A program made the position numbers and the translations under genes. The notes beneath the pieces were generated by a model. It was not told where the DNA came from. It saw only the letters and a list, made by a program, of their open reading frames with translations, and did no database searches. Source: Mesorhizobium sp. YC-39 (GTDB lineage Bacteria > Pseudomonadota > Alphaproteobacteria > Rhizobiales > Rhizobiaceae). Taken from it: DNA of 64,000 nucleotides. The stretch is from positions 186,001-250,000 of the forward strand of contig NZ_JAOWPS010000006.1 in assembly GCF_025753795.1 (NCBI RefSeq). The letters are read 5' to 3'. Numbering within the stretch: position 1 is the first letter of the stretch; every line of letters begins with the position of its first letter. This document shows positions 10,043-18,854 of the stretch, piece by piece.

Positions 10043-12256
10043 ATGAGGAAGCCGCGTGTGACCGCTGCGACAAGCGGGCTGGACGGACAGGCGCCAGCCG
10101 GCGATGTCGCGGCGATTGTGGCCGGTACGCATGGCGACCCGTTTGCTGTCCTCGGTGTGCAGGAGGCAGGCAAGGGATTTGTCGCCCGCTGCTTCGTTCC
10201 GCATGCAGAGTTCATGACCGCCTATACGCTGACCGGCAAGAAGGTGGGCGAACTGTCGAGGCGCGACGACAGCGGTTTCTTCGAGGGCAGGCTGTCTCTC
10301 AGGAAACGCCAGCCGCTGCGCTATCACGCGAGGAACGCCGGCGGCGACTGGTGGCTGACCGACCCTTATTCCTTCGGTCCGGTGCTTGGGCCGCTGGACG
10401 ATTACTATATTGCTGAAGGGTCGCATCTCAGGCTGTTCGACAAGCTCGGCGCGCATCTTATCGATCACGAGGGTGCATTCGGCGTGCATTTCGCGGTGTG
10501 GGCGCCCAACGCCAAGCGTGTCTCCGTGGTCGGCGACTTCAACGAATGGGATGGCCGCCGGCACCCGATGCGCGACCGCCGCGACACCGGCATCTGGGAA
10601 TTGTTCATTCCCGATATTGGTGCCGGCCGGCCCTACAAATACGAGATCATCGGCCCCGACGGCGTGCGGCTGCCGCTCAAGGCCGACCCGTTTGCCTTCA
10701 GGTCCGAACTGCGCCCGGCCACCGCTTCGGTGGTAGCGCTTCCGCCGGTGCATGAATGGGGCGACGAGGCGCACCGCAATTTCTGGCGCAACGCCGACCA
10801 TAGGCGCGAGGCGGTGTCGATCTACGAGGTCCACGCCGGCTCCTGGCAGCTTAACGACGATGGCAGCTTCCTCTCGTGGGACGAACTCGCCACGAGACTG
10901 ATCCCCTACGTCGTCGATACGGGCTTCACGCATATCGAATTCATGCCGATCTCCGAACACCCCTATGATCCGTCCTGGGGCTACCAGACGACCGGCCTCT
11001 ACGCGCCTTCGGCCCGCTTCGGCGATCCGGACGGCTTTGCCCGTTTCGTCGACGGCGCCCACCGCGCCGGCATCGGTGTCATCCTCGACTGGGTGCCGGC
11101 GCATTTCCCGGTGGACGCGCATGGCCTAGCCAATTTCGACGGCACCGCGCTCTATGAGCATGCCGACCCGCGCAAGGGCTTCCATCCCGACTGGAACACC
11201 GCGATCTACAATTTTGGCCGGCGCGAGGTCGTCTCCTTCCTCGTCAACAATGCGCTGTTCTGGGCCGAGAAATACCATGTCGACGGCTTGCGCGTCGATG
11301 CGGTCGCCTCGATGCTCTACCTCGATTATTCGCGCAAGGCCGGCGAATGGATTCCCAACGACAAGGGCGGGCGCGAAAATCTCGAAGCGGTCAGCTTCCT
11401 GCAAAGGATGAACAAGGAGGTCTACGGCCACCATCCGGGCGTGATGACGATCGCCGAGGAATCAACCTCTTGGCCGAAGGTCTCGCAGCCGGTGCATGAA
11501 GGCGGGCTGGGCTTCGGCTTCAAGTGGAACATGGGCTTTATGCACGACACGCTGGAGTATTTTTCCAAGGAGCCGATCTTCCGCAAGCATCACCACAACG
11601 ACATCACCTTCGGCCTGGTCTACGCCTTCTCCGAGAATTTCGTGCTGCCGCTCTCGCATGACGAAGTCGTGCACGGCAAGGGCACGCTGCTTAACAAGAT
11701 GGCCGGCGACGACTGGCAGAAATTCGCGACATTGCGTGCCTACTACGCCTTCATGTGGGGCTATCCCGGCAAGAAGCTCTTGTTCATGGGACAGGAATTC
11801 GCCCAGCGCCGCGAGTGGAGCGAGGCGCGCGCGCTTGACTGGAACCTGCTCGATTTCCGGCTGCATCGCGGCGTCTGGCAGACGGTGCGCGACCTGAACT
11901 ATCTCTACCGCTCGCGCCCGGCCCTGCATGGGCGCGACTGCGAGCCGGAGGGCTTTTCCTGGCTGATCGTCGACGACAGCGCGAACTCGGTGTTTGCCTG
12001 GCTGCGCAGCGCGCCGGACGGAAATCCGATTGCCGTCATCTCGAACTTCACGCCGGTGCCGCGCGACAATTACCGCGTGCCGCTGCCGCAGGCCGGAAAA
12101 TGGCGCGAGATCATCAACACGGACGCCTCGGATTATGGCGGTTCGGGTAAGGGCAATGATGGCGTCGTCGAAGCGCGGGCGGACGGAGGAACCATATCGG
12201 CGACGATGCTTTTGCCGCCGCTGTCGACGATCATGCTCGAATTTGCTCCGGATTGA
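10043..12256 (+). CDS. glgB: 1,4-alpha-glucan branching enzyme
   Basis: Creates alpha-1,6 branches in glycogen. The ATG at 10043 (after GGGGAGGG at 10024) gives 737 residues, near the 728 of E. coli; a TTG nine codons earlier is the alternative. The order is an N-terminal extra module, a CBM48 (FGVHFAVWAPNAKRVSVVGDFN), a GH13 barrel, and an all-beta end. Catalytic nucleophile Asp419 is in GLRVDAVASM and the acid Glu472 in IAEESTSWP; the third acid is in PLSHDEVVHGK. It is the second gene of the glycogen operon. Confidence 0.97.
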   Translation: MRKPRVTAATSGLDGQAPAGDVAAIVAGTHGDPFAVLGVQEAGKGFVARCFVPHAEFMTAYTLTGKKVGELSRRDDSGFFEGRLSLRKRQPLRYHARNAGGDWWLTDPYSFGPVLGPLDDYYIAEGSHLRLFDKLGAHLIDHEGAFGVHFAVWAPNAKRVSVVGDFNEWDGRRHPMRDRRDTGIWELFIPDIGAGRPYKYEIIGPDGVRLPLKADPFAFRSELRPATASVVALPPVHEWGDEAHRNFWRNADHRREAVSIYEVHAGSWQLNDDGSFLSWDELATRLIPYVVDTGFTHIEFMPISEHPYDPSWGYQTTGLYAPSARFGDPDGFARFVDGAHRAGIGVILDWVPAHFPVDAHGLANFDGTALYEHADPRKGFHPDWNTAIYNFGRREVVSFLVNNALFWAEKYHVDGLRVDAVASMLYLDYSRKAGEWIPNDKGGRENLEAVSFLQRMNKEVYGHHPGVMTIAEESTSWPKVSQPVHEGGLGFGFKWNMGFMHDTLEYFSKEPIFRKHHHNDITFGLVYAFSENFVLPLSHDEVVHGKGTLLNKMAGDDWQKFATLRAYYAFMWGYPGKKLLFMGQEFAQRREWSEARALDWNLLDFRLHRGVWQTVRDLNYLYRSRPALHGRDCEPEGFSWLIVDDSANSVFAWLRSAPDGNPIAVISNFTPVPRDNYRVPLPQAGKWREIINTDASDYGGSGKGNDGVVEARADGGTISATMLLPPLSTIMLEFAPD

Positions 12257-12291
12257 GTGACGTCCGGACCGAGTAAATTGGGAGGGTAAAA

Positions 12292-13557
12292 ATGGCAGAG
12301 ATAAAACGAACCCAGCCGCTGGCGCGCGATGCCATGGCTTATGTGCTGGCCGGCGGGCGCGGCAGCCGCCTCAAGGAGCTGACTGACCGGCGCGCCAAGC
12401 CGGCGGTCTATTTCGGCGGCAAGACGCGTATCATCGATTTCGCGCTCTCCAATGCGCTCAACTCAGGCATCCGCCGCCTCGGCGTCGCCACCCAGTACAA
12501 GGCGCATTCGCTGATCCGCCATTTGCAGCGCGGCTGGAACTTCCTGCGGCCCGAGCGCAACGAGAGCTTCGACATCCTGCCGGCCAGCCAGCGCGTATCG
12601 GAAACGCAATGGTATGAAGGCACGGCGGACGCCGTCTACCAGAATATCGACATCATCGAGGCCTACGGGCCTGAATACATGGTGATCCTTGCCGGTGATC
12701 ACGTCTACAAGATGGACTACGAGTTGATGCTTCGCCAGCATGTCGACGCCGGCGCCGACGTCACCGTCGGCTGTCTCGAAGTGCCGCGCATGGAAGCGAC
12801 CGGCTTTGGCGTGATGCATGTCGATGCCAAGGACACCATCATCTCCTTCATCGAGAAGCCCGCCGATCCTCCCGGCATTCCCGACAAGCCAGACTTCGCG
12901 CTGGCCTCGATGGGTATCTATGTGTTCAAGACCAAGTTCCTGATGGAGCAATTGCGCCGCGATGCGGCAGAGCCCGGCTCAAGCCGCGACTTCGGCAAGG
13001 ACATCATTCCCTATATCGTCGAGCACGGAAAGGCGATCGCCCATCGCTTCGCCAAATCCTGCGTGCGCTCGACCGCCGAGAACGAGGCCTACTGGCGCGA
13101 CGTCGGAACCGTCGATGCCTATTGGGAGGCCAATATCGACCTCACCGACGTGACTCCGGAACTTGACCTCTACGACCGCGACTGGCCGATCTGGACCTAT
13201 GCCGAGCTGAAGCCGCCGGCAAAGTTCGTGCATGACGAGGATGGCCGCCGCGGTTCGGCCGTGTCCTCGCTCGTCTCGGGTGACTGCATTGTCTCGGGCG
13301 CGTCGCTGAAGCGAAGCCTGATCTTTACCGGCGCGCGCATCAATTCCTATTCGACGCTGGAAGAAGTCGTCATGCTGCCCGACTGTTATGTCGGCCGGAA
13401 CGCAAAGTTGAAGCGCGTGGTGATCGACCATGGCGTAAGGATACCGGAGGGCCTCGTGGTCGGTGAGGATCCCGCTCTCGACGCCAAGCGCTTCCGCGTT
13501 TCCGAAAAAGGCATCTGCCTCGTCACGCAGGACATGGTCGACAAACTGGGGTTGTAG
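12292..13557 (+). CDS. glgC: Glucose-1-phosphate adenylyltransferase (ADP-glucose pyrophosphorylase)
   Basis: Makes ADP-glucose, the committed and allosterically regulated step of glycogen synthesis. The 421 residues match rhizobial GlgC. The nucleotide-binding loop VLAGGRGSRLKELTDRRAKP is at 18-37, AGDHVYKMDY near 133-142 holds a catalytic Asp, and GFGVMHVD with FIEKP give the glucose-1-phosphate site. The C-terminal part is a left-handed beta-helix (SSLVSGDCIVSGASL). The GGGAGG ribosome site sits just upstream of the ATG. Confidence 0.97.
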   Translation: MAEIKRTQPLARDAMAYVLAGGRGSRLKELTDRRAKPAVYFGGKTRIIDFALSNALNSGIRRLGVATQYKAHSLIRHLQRGWNFLRPERNESFDILPASQRVSETQWYEGTADAVYQNIDIIEAYGPEYMVILAGDHVYKMDYELMLRQHVDAGADVTVGCLEVPRMEATGFGVMHVDAKDTIISFIEKPADPPGIPDKPDFALASMGIYVFKTKFLMEQLRRDAAEPGSSRDFGKDIIPYIVEHGKAIAHRFAKSCVRSTAENEAYWRDVGTVDAYWEANIDLTDVTPELDLYDRDWPIWTYAELKPPAKFVHDEDGRRGSAVSSLVSGDCIVSGASLKRSLIFTGARINSYSTLEEVVMLPDCYVGRNAKLKRVVIDHGVRIPEGLVVGEDPALDAKRFRVSEKGICLVTQDMVDKLGL

Positions 13558-13561
13558 TCGC

Positions 13562-15007
13562 ATGCAGGTTCTGTCGGTCACGCCCGAAATATTCCCCCTG
13601 ATCAAGACAGGCGGGCTTGCCGACGTGACCGGCGCTTTGCCTGTCGCGCTTGCCGGCAAGGGCGTGACCATGCGCACACTCATCCCCGGCTATCCCCAGG
13701 TGATGGATGCCTTCAAGAAAAAGAAGGCCGTTCACCAATATCCGCTGCTGCAGGGCGGCAAGGCTTCGGTCCATGCCGTCGAGATCGCCGGGCTCGACCT
13801 GTTCGTGCTCGACGCGCCGCATCTGTTCGACCGTCCCGGCGGTCCCTACGGCAATGCGACCGGCGCCGACTGGCCGGACAATTGGCGGCGTTTCGCGGCG
13901 CTGAGCCAAGTCGGCGGCGACATCGCCGGCGGCGCCATCTCCGGCTACCGGCCTGACATCGTCCACGCCCATGACTGGCAGTCGGCGATGACGCTGGCCT
14001 ATATGCGCTACGGCAAGGCGGTCGGCACACCGTCGATGATCACCGTCCACAACCTTGCCTTCCAGGGCCAGTTCGGCGCCGGCATCTTCGGCGAGCTTGG
14101 CCTGCCGGCGGTGGCCATGGCGCTTGACGGCGTCGAATATTATGGCGGTGTCGGCTTCCTCAAGGCCGGCCTGCAGGCTGCCTGGGCGATCACCACGGTC
14201 AGCCCGACCTATGCGCAGGAGATCCGCTTGCCGGAGTTCGGCATGGGCCTCGACGGCCTGATCAATATGCGCTCCACCGATCTCTACGGCATCGTCAACG
14301 GCATCGACACCGACATCTGGAACCCGCAAACCGACACGCATCTGGTCTCCAACTATACAGCCAAGACATTGAAGGCGCGAACGCCCAACAGGGCCGCCGT
14401 CGAGGACCGTTTCAGCCTTGACCGCGACGACAGTCCGATCGTCTGCGTCATCAGCCGACTGACCTGGCAGAAGGGCATGGACATATTGGCGGCCGTCGTC
14501 GACGGCATTGTCGCGGCGGGTGCGCGCCTTGCCATCCTCGGATCCGGCGACGCCGGCCTCGAGGGCGCGCTGCTGGCCGCGGCCGCTCGCCATCGCGGTC
14601 GTGTTGGCATCGTTATCGGCTGGGACGAAGGCCTGTCCCACACCATGCAGGGCGGCTGCGACGCCATCGTCATACCCTCGCGCTTCGAACCCTGCGGGCT
14701 GACGCAGCTTTACGGCCTGCGCTATGGCTGCGTGCCGGTCGTCGCTCGCACCGGCGGCCTGGCAGACACCGTCATCGACGCCAATGAGGCAGCCGTCTCG
14801 GCTGGCGTCGCGACCGGCTTCCAGTTCGCACCCAACAATGGCGGCGCCTTGCTGCACGCCATCCGCCGCCTCGTTGAGGCACACGCCAACCCCACGGTCT
14901 GGACGTCGATGCAACAGCAAGGCATGAAGGCCGATGTGTCGTGGGACAAAAGCGCTGAAAAATATGTTGAACTCTACCGTTTGCTGCTTTCGAAAAGGGC
15001 TGCCTGA
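13562..15007 (+). CDS. glgA: Glycogen synthase (ADP-glucose type)
   Basis: Extends alpha-1,4-glucan using ADP-glucose; GT5 family. The ATG at 13562, four bases after the glgC stop, gives 481 residues, the normal length. The ADP-glucose loop KTGGLADV is at 15-22, HAHDWQSAM near 136-144 is the Rossmann acceptor region, and the C-terminal GT-B half has SRLTWQKGMD and PSRFEPCGLTQLYGLRYG with the conserved Glu of the E-x7-E motif. The tight spacing points to coupled translation with glgC. Confidence 0.97.
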   Translation: MQVLSVTPEIFPLIKTGGLADVTGALPVALAGKGVTMRTLIPGYPQVMDAFKKKKAVHQYPLLQGGKASVHAVEIAGLDLFVLDAPHLFDRPGGPYGNATGADWPDNWRRFAALSQVGGDIAGGAISGYRPDIVHAHDWQSAMTLAYMRYGKAVGTPSMITVHNLAFQGQFGAGIFGELGLPAVAMALDGVEYYGGVGFLKAGLQAAWAITTVSPTYAQEIRLPEFGMGLDGLINMRSTDLYGIVNGIDTDIWNPQTDTHLVSNYTAKTLKARTPNRAAVEDRFSLDRDDSPIVCVISRLTWQKGMDILAAVVDGIVAAGARLAILGSGDAGLEGALLAAAARHRGRVGIVIGWDEGLSHTMQGGCDAIVIPSRFEPCGLTQLYGLRYGCVPVVARTGGLADTVIDANEAAVSAGVATGFQFAPNNGGALLHAIRRLVEAHANPTVWTSMQQQGMKADVSWDKSAEKYVELYRLLLSKRAA

Positions 15008-15010
15008 CGC

Positions 15011-16639
15011 ATGATACGCACCGTCGCCACCAAACCTTATCCCGACCAGAAGCCCGGCACGTCCGGACTGCGCAAGAAGGTGCCGGTGTTCCAGCAGGAG
15101 CATTATGCCGAGAACTTCATCCAGTCGATCTTCGATGCACTGGACGGCTTCAAGGGCAAGACCCTGGTGATCGGCGGTGACGGCCGCTTCTACAATCGCG
15201 AGGTCATCCAGAAGGCCATCGCCATGGCGGCGGCCAACGGTTTCGGCAAGGTGATGGTCGGGCAGGGCGGCATATTGTCGACGCCGGCGGCCTCGCATGT
15301 CATCCGCAAATACAAGACCTTTGGCGGCATCATCCTGTCGGCCAGCCACAATCCGGGCGGCCCGCATGAGGATTTCGGCATCAAGTACAATGCCGGCAAT
15401 GGCGGTCCGGCGCCGGAAAAGCTGACCGATGCGATCTTTGAAAAGACCAAGAGCATATCGAGCTTCAAGATCGCCGACATCGACAAGGTCGACATCGACA
15501 AGATCGGGTCCATCGGAGCCGGCGGCATGATCGTCGAGATCATCGACCCGGTCGCCGACTATGCCGATTTGATGGAAAGCCTGTTCGATTTCGACGCCAT
15601 CCGCGCCAATTTCAAATACGGCTTCCGCATGCGCTTCGACGCCATGCATGCGGTCACCGGTCCGTACGCCAAGGAGATCCTCGAGCGGCGGCTTGGCGCG
15701 CCCAACGGCACCTGCCGCAATTTCAAGCCACTGCCGGATTTCGGCGGCCATCACCCGGACCCCAATCTGGTCCATGCCAAGCACCTCTACGACGAGATGA
15801 TGGGACCAGATGCGCCGGATTTCGGCGCCGCTTCCGACGGCGACGGCGACCGCAATTTGATCATCGGCAAGGGCATTTTCGTCACCCCGTCGGATTCCGT
15901 GGCCATGCTCGCCGCCAACGCCCATCTGGCGCCGGGCTACAAGGAAGGCCTGAAAGGCATAGCCCGCTCGATGCCGACCAGCGGTGCGGCCGACCGCGTC
16001 GCCGATAAGCTTGGCATCGGCATCTATGAAACGCCGACCGGCTGGAAATTCTTCGGCAACCTGCTCGATGCCGACATGGCGACGATCTGCGGCGAGGAAA
16101 GTGCTGGCACCGGCTCCAACCATGTCCGCGAAAAAGACGGTCTGTGGGCCGTGCTTTTGTGGCTTAATATCCTGGCCATGCGCGGCGAAAGCGCCAAGCA
16201 GGTCGTCACCGAGCATTGGGCGACCTATGGCCGCAACTATTATTCGCGCCACGACTATGAGGAGGTCGAAACTGACCGCGCCAATGCGCTGGTCGACGAA
16301 TTGCGGACGAAACTTGCATCACTGCCCGGCACCAGCGTGCGCGGCATGAAGATCGTCAGTGCCGACGATTTCGCCTACCACGACCCGGTCGACGGCTCGA
16401 CCAGCAAGAACCAGGGCATCAGAGTGCTATTCGAAGGCGGATCGCGCGTCGTCTTCCGTCTCTCGGGCACCGGTACCTCGGGAGCGACGCTGCGCGTCTA
16501 TATCGAGCGCTACGAGCCGGACAAGTCGAGGCATGATCTCGACACCCAGGCCGCGCTCGCCGACCTCATTGCCGCCGCGGACGACATTGCCGGGATCAAG
16601 AGCCACACCGGCCGCAACAAGCCGAGCGTCATTACTTGA
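15011..16639 (+). CDS. pgm: Phosphoglucomutase (alpha-D-hexomutase family)
   Basis: Interconverts glucose-1-phosphate and glucose-6-phosphate, linking glycogen with central metabolism. The protein has 542 residues and the domain layout of the long PGM1-like family. The phosphoserine loop is SASHNPGG with Ser112; the metal loop DGDGD is at 276-280; the sugar loop GEESAGTGSNH and the phosphate loop RLSGTGTSGATLR near the C-terminus are intact. It starts three bases after glgA and continues the operon. Confidence 0.96.
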   Translation: MIRTVATKPYPDQKPGTSGLRKKVPVFQQEHYAENFIQSIFDALDGFKGKTLVIGGDGRFYNREVIQKAIAMAAANGFGKVMVGQGGILSTPAASHVIRKYKTFGGIILSASHNPGGPHEDFGIKYNAGNGGPAPEKLTDAIFEKTKSISSFKIADIDKVDIDKIGSIGAGGMIVEIIDPVADYADLMESLFDFDAIRANFKYGFRMRFDAMHAVTGPYAKEILERRLGAPNGTCRNFKPLPDFGGHHPDPNLVHAKHLYDEMMGPDAPDFGAASDGDGDRNLIIGKGIFVTPSDSVAMLAANAHLAPGYKEGLKGIARSMPTSGAADRVADKLGIGIYETPTGWKFFGNLLDADMATICGEESAGTGSNHVREKDGLWAVLLWLNILAMRGESAKQVVTEHWATYGRNYYSRHDYEEVETDRANALVDELRTKLASLPGTSVRGMKIVSADDFAYHDPVDGSTSKNQGIRVLFEGGSRVVFRLSGTGTSGATLRVYIERYEPDKSRHDLDTQAALADLIAAADDIAGIKSHTGRNKPSVIT

Positions 16640-16648
16640 GGCGTTGGA

Positions 16649-16752
16649 GATTGGCCAAAACGCCCATCGCTTCGTCATTCTGGGGTCTTCGCGACGGAGC
16701 TTCGCTCCTGCTTCGCCCAGGGATGACGACGTTGGGGAGGCTTCGGCCAATC
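16649..16752. repeat. Nested palindromic element between pgm and glgX
   Basis: The core runs from TCGTCATTC (16672) to GATGACGA (16729) with a GGAGC/GCTCC hairpin inside. It is enclosed by a second pair, GATTGGCC (16649-16656) and GGCCAATC (16745-16752). It occupies nearly all of the 150-base gap in the glycogen operon. Nested arms and a GC-rich core look like an extragenic palindromic repeat. Confidence 0.6.
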
Positions 16753-16790
16753 CCGAACGTTTGCGGCAATGCACCGCAAGGTTGGTTCAC

Positions 16791-18854
16791 GTGACTTCAC
16801 TGGGCGCTACCGTTACCCACGAAGGTATCCGCTTTGCCGCGTGGTCGTCATCGGCACGGCGTCTCTGGGTCTCGATCTTCGACGACAAGGGAAACCGCGA
16901 ACTCGACAGGCTCGAACTCCAACCGGAAGGCGAGGGCGTTCATGCGCTTTTGGTCGCCGGCCTTGCCGTCGGCACGCGATACGGGTTCCGCGCCGATGGC
17001 GACTATGCGCCCGAGCGCGGCCTCTGGTTCGATCCCGACAAGCTGCTAGTCGATCCCTATGCCCTGGAAATCGACAGGCCTTATGCCTATGACGGCAGGC
17101 TCGCCGCGCGTCGGGGCGAGGGCACCGACACCGCTCCGCTGATGCCGAAGGCGATTGCTGGTGCCTCGCCGAAACAGCTACCTGCCTCGCCGCCGCTCTT
17201 CCAGCCCGGCGGCCTGATCTATGAAGTGCCAGTACGCGCCTTCACCATGCTGCATCCGGAGATCCCCGAGAAACAGCGCGGCACGATTGCAGCACTCGCT
17301 CATCCGGCTGTCATCGAGCACCTGAAAGGGCTCGGTGTCGGCGCCGTCGAGCTGATGCCGGCGACCGCCTCTATCGATGAGCGGCATTTGCCGCCGCTCG
17401 GGTTGCGCAACGCCTGGGGCTACAACCCCGTCACCTTCATGGCGCTCGATCCGCGCCTTGCGCCGGGCGGTCTGGCCGAGTTGCGGCAGACGGTCGCCAC
17501 GCTGCGCGAGGCCGGCATTGGTACCGTTCTCGACCTGGTGTTCAACCATACCGGAGAAAGCGACAGGCTGGGGCCGACACTGTCGCTGCGCGGTCTCGAC
17601 AACCACGCCTATTACCGGCACGAGGCGGACGGCAGGCTGGCCAACGACACCGGTACCGGCAACACGGTTGCTTGCGACCATCCGATTGTCCAGAAAATGG
17701 TCCTCGACACGCTTCGCCATTTTGTCAGCCATGCCGGCGTCGACGGCTTTCGTTTCGATCTGGCGCCCATTCTGGGCCGTGTCGAAGGGATCTTCGACGC
17801 CGATGCGCCGTTGCTCAGGGCTATCCGGGACGATCCGGTTCTTGGCGACCGGGTGTTGATCGCAGAGCCCTGGGATATCGGGTCGGACGGCTACCAGCTG
17901 GGCAATTTTCCGCCGCCCTTCCTCGAATGGAACGACAGATACCGCGACGACGTCAGACGCTTCTGGCGCGGCGACGCAAGCATGGTCGGCGCGCTGGCGA
18001 CAAGGCTTGCCGGCTCATCCGATGTGTTCGGCAGGACAGGGCGGCGGACAAGTCGCTCCGTCAATTTTATCGCCGCGCATGATGGCATGACGCTGGCCGA
18101 TATCGTCGCCTACGAGCACAAGCACAACGAGACCAATGGCGAGCAGAACCGGGACGGTCACAGCGAGAACCTGTCATGGAACAACGGTGTCGAGGGAGAC
18201 AGCGGCGACGGGGCTGTCGCCAGTGCGCGCCTCAATGACCAATGCGCGCTGCTAGCCACGCTCTTTGCCTCGCGCGGCACCATCATGCTGACGGCAGGCG
18301 ACGAATTTGGCCGCACGCAGAAGGGCAACAACAATGCCTATGCGCAGGATAACGGGATCACCTGGCTCGACTGGGCTGGACGCGATCGGGCGCTGGAAGG
18401 ATGCGCGGCCTTGCTGTCGGCGATGCGCCGTGCCGTGCCGGCGCTGTCGGACACGCATTTTCTGACCGGGAAGGCGGCAGATGCGTCGGATATTCCCGAC
18501 GTCGCCTGGTTGACCGAGACCGGCGCGCCACTTGGCGAAGCGGACTGGTACGATCCCTCGCGACACCGGCTCGTCATGCTGCTCGGCGATACCGGCGGCG
18601 GCCGCCTTGCCGTCATGGTCAACGGCGACCGCCGCCAATGTGTCTTCACCTTGCCGGCGCGAGAAGGGTTCGAGTGGCGCCCGGCGATCGAAACGCAGGC
18701 AATCGGCCTTGCGCGTCCGTTGCCCGGCCGCAGTGTGAATTTCATGATTGAGCATCGGACCGAAAAGTGGCAGCCGGTTTTCGGGCGATCCGATGCGAAC
18801 TCAAAAAATCGTTCGCGCAGGGCCGGCACGGCCCGTGCCGGGAAGGGTTCGTGA
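16791..18854 (+). CDS. glgX: Glycogen debranching enzyme
   Basis: Hydrolyses alpha-1,6 branches of phosphorylase-trimmed glycogen; GH13 with N-terminal CBM48. I chose GTG at 16791 because similarity (GATVTHEGIRFAAWSSSA) begins right after it; TTG at 16761 or 16782 is possible. The result is 687 residues. Catalytic residues: Asp323 in GFRFDLAP, Glu359 in IAEPWD, Asp431 in AAHDGMT. The last 35 or so residues are encoded by a palindromic repeat (18752-18796) and downstream sequence, and look unlike any GlgX end. The stop overlaps the next ATG by one base. Confidence 0.93.
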   Translation: MTSLGATVTHEGIRFAAWSSSARRLWVSIFDDKGNRELDRLELQPEGEGVHALLVAGLAVGTRYGFRADGDYAPERGLWFDPDKLLVDPYALEIDRPYAYDGRLAARRGEGTDTAPLMPKAIAGASPKQLPASPPLFQPGGLIYEVPVRAFTMLHPEIPEKQRGTIAALAHPAVIEHLKGLGVGAVELMPATASIDERHLPPLGLRNAWGYNPVTFMALDPRLAPGGLAELRQTVATLREAGIGTVLDLVFNHTGESDRLGPTLSLRGLDNHAYYRHEADGRLANDTGTGNTVACDHPIVQKMVLDTLRHFVSHAGVDGFRFDLAPILGRVEGIFDADAPLLRAIRDDPVLGDRVLIAEPWDIGSDGYQLGNFPPPFLEWNDRYRDDVRRFWRGDASMVGALATRLAGSSDVFGRTGRRTSRSVNFIAAHDGMTLADIVAYEHKHNETNGEQNRDGHSENLSWNNGVEGDSGDGAVASARLNDQCALLATLFASRGTIMLTAGDEFGRTQKGNNNAYAQDNGITWLDWAGRDRALEGCAALLSAMRRAVPALSDTHFLTGKAADASDIPDVAWLTETGAPLGEADWYDPSRHRLVMLLGDTGGGRLAVMVNGDRRQCVFTLPAREGFEWRPAIETQAIGLARPLPGRSVNFMIEHRTEKWQPVFGRSDANSKNRSRRAGTARAGKGS
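18752..18796. repeat. Palindromic repeat element inside the 3' end of glgX
   Basis: Arms GCATCGGA (18752-18759) / TCCGATGC (18789-18796) and inner arms CCGAAAA (18760-18766) / TTTTCGG (18778-18784) are exact complements. The element is in the reading frame and encodes residues near 655-669. A related element lies at 24842-24885. Confidence 0.75.

Noticed and set aside
13523..16252. Open frame of 909 codons on the minus strand
   Set aside because: It is fully antisense to glgA and pgm, whose products are certain; long antisense frames are common in GC-rich DNA.
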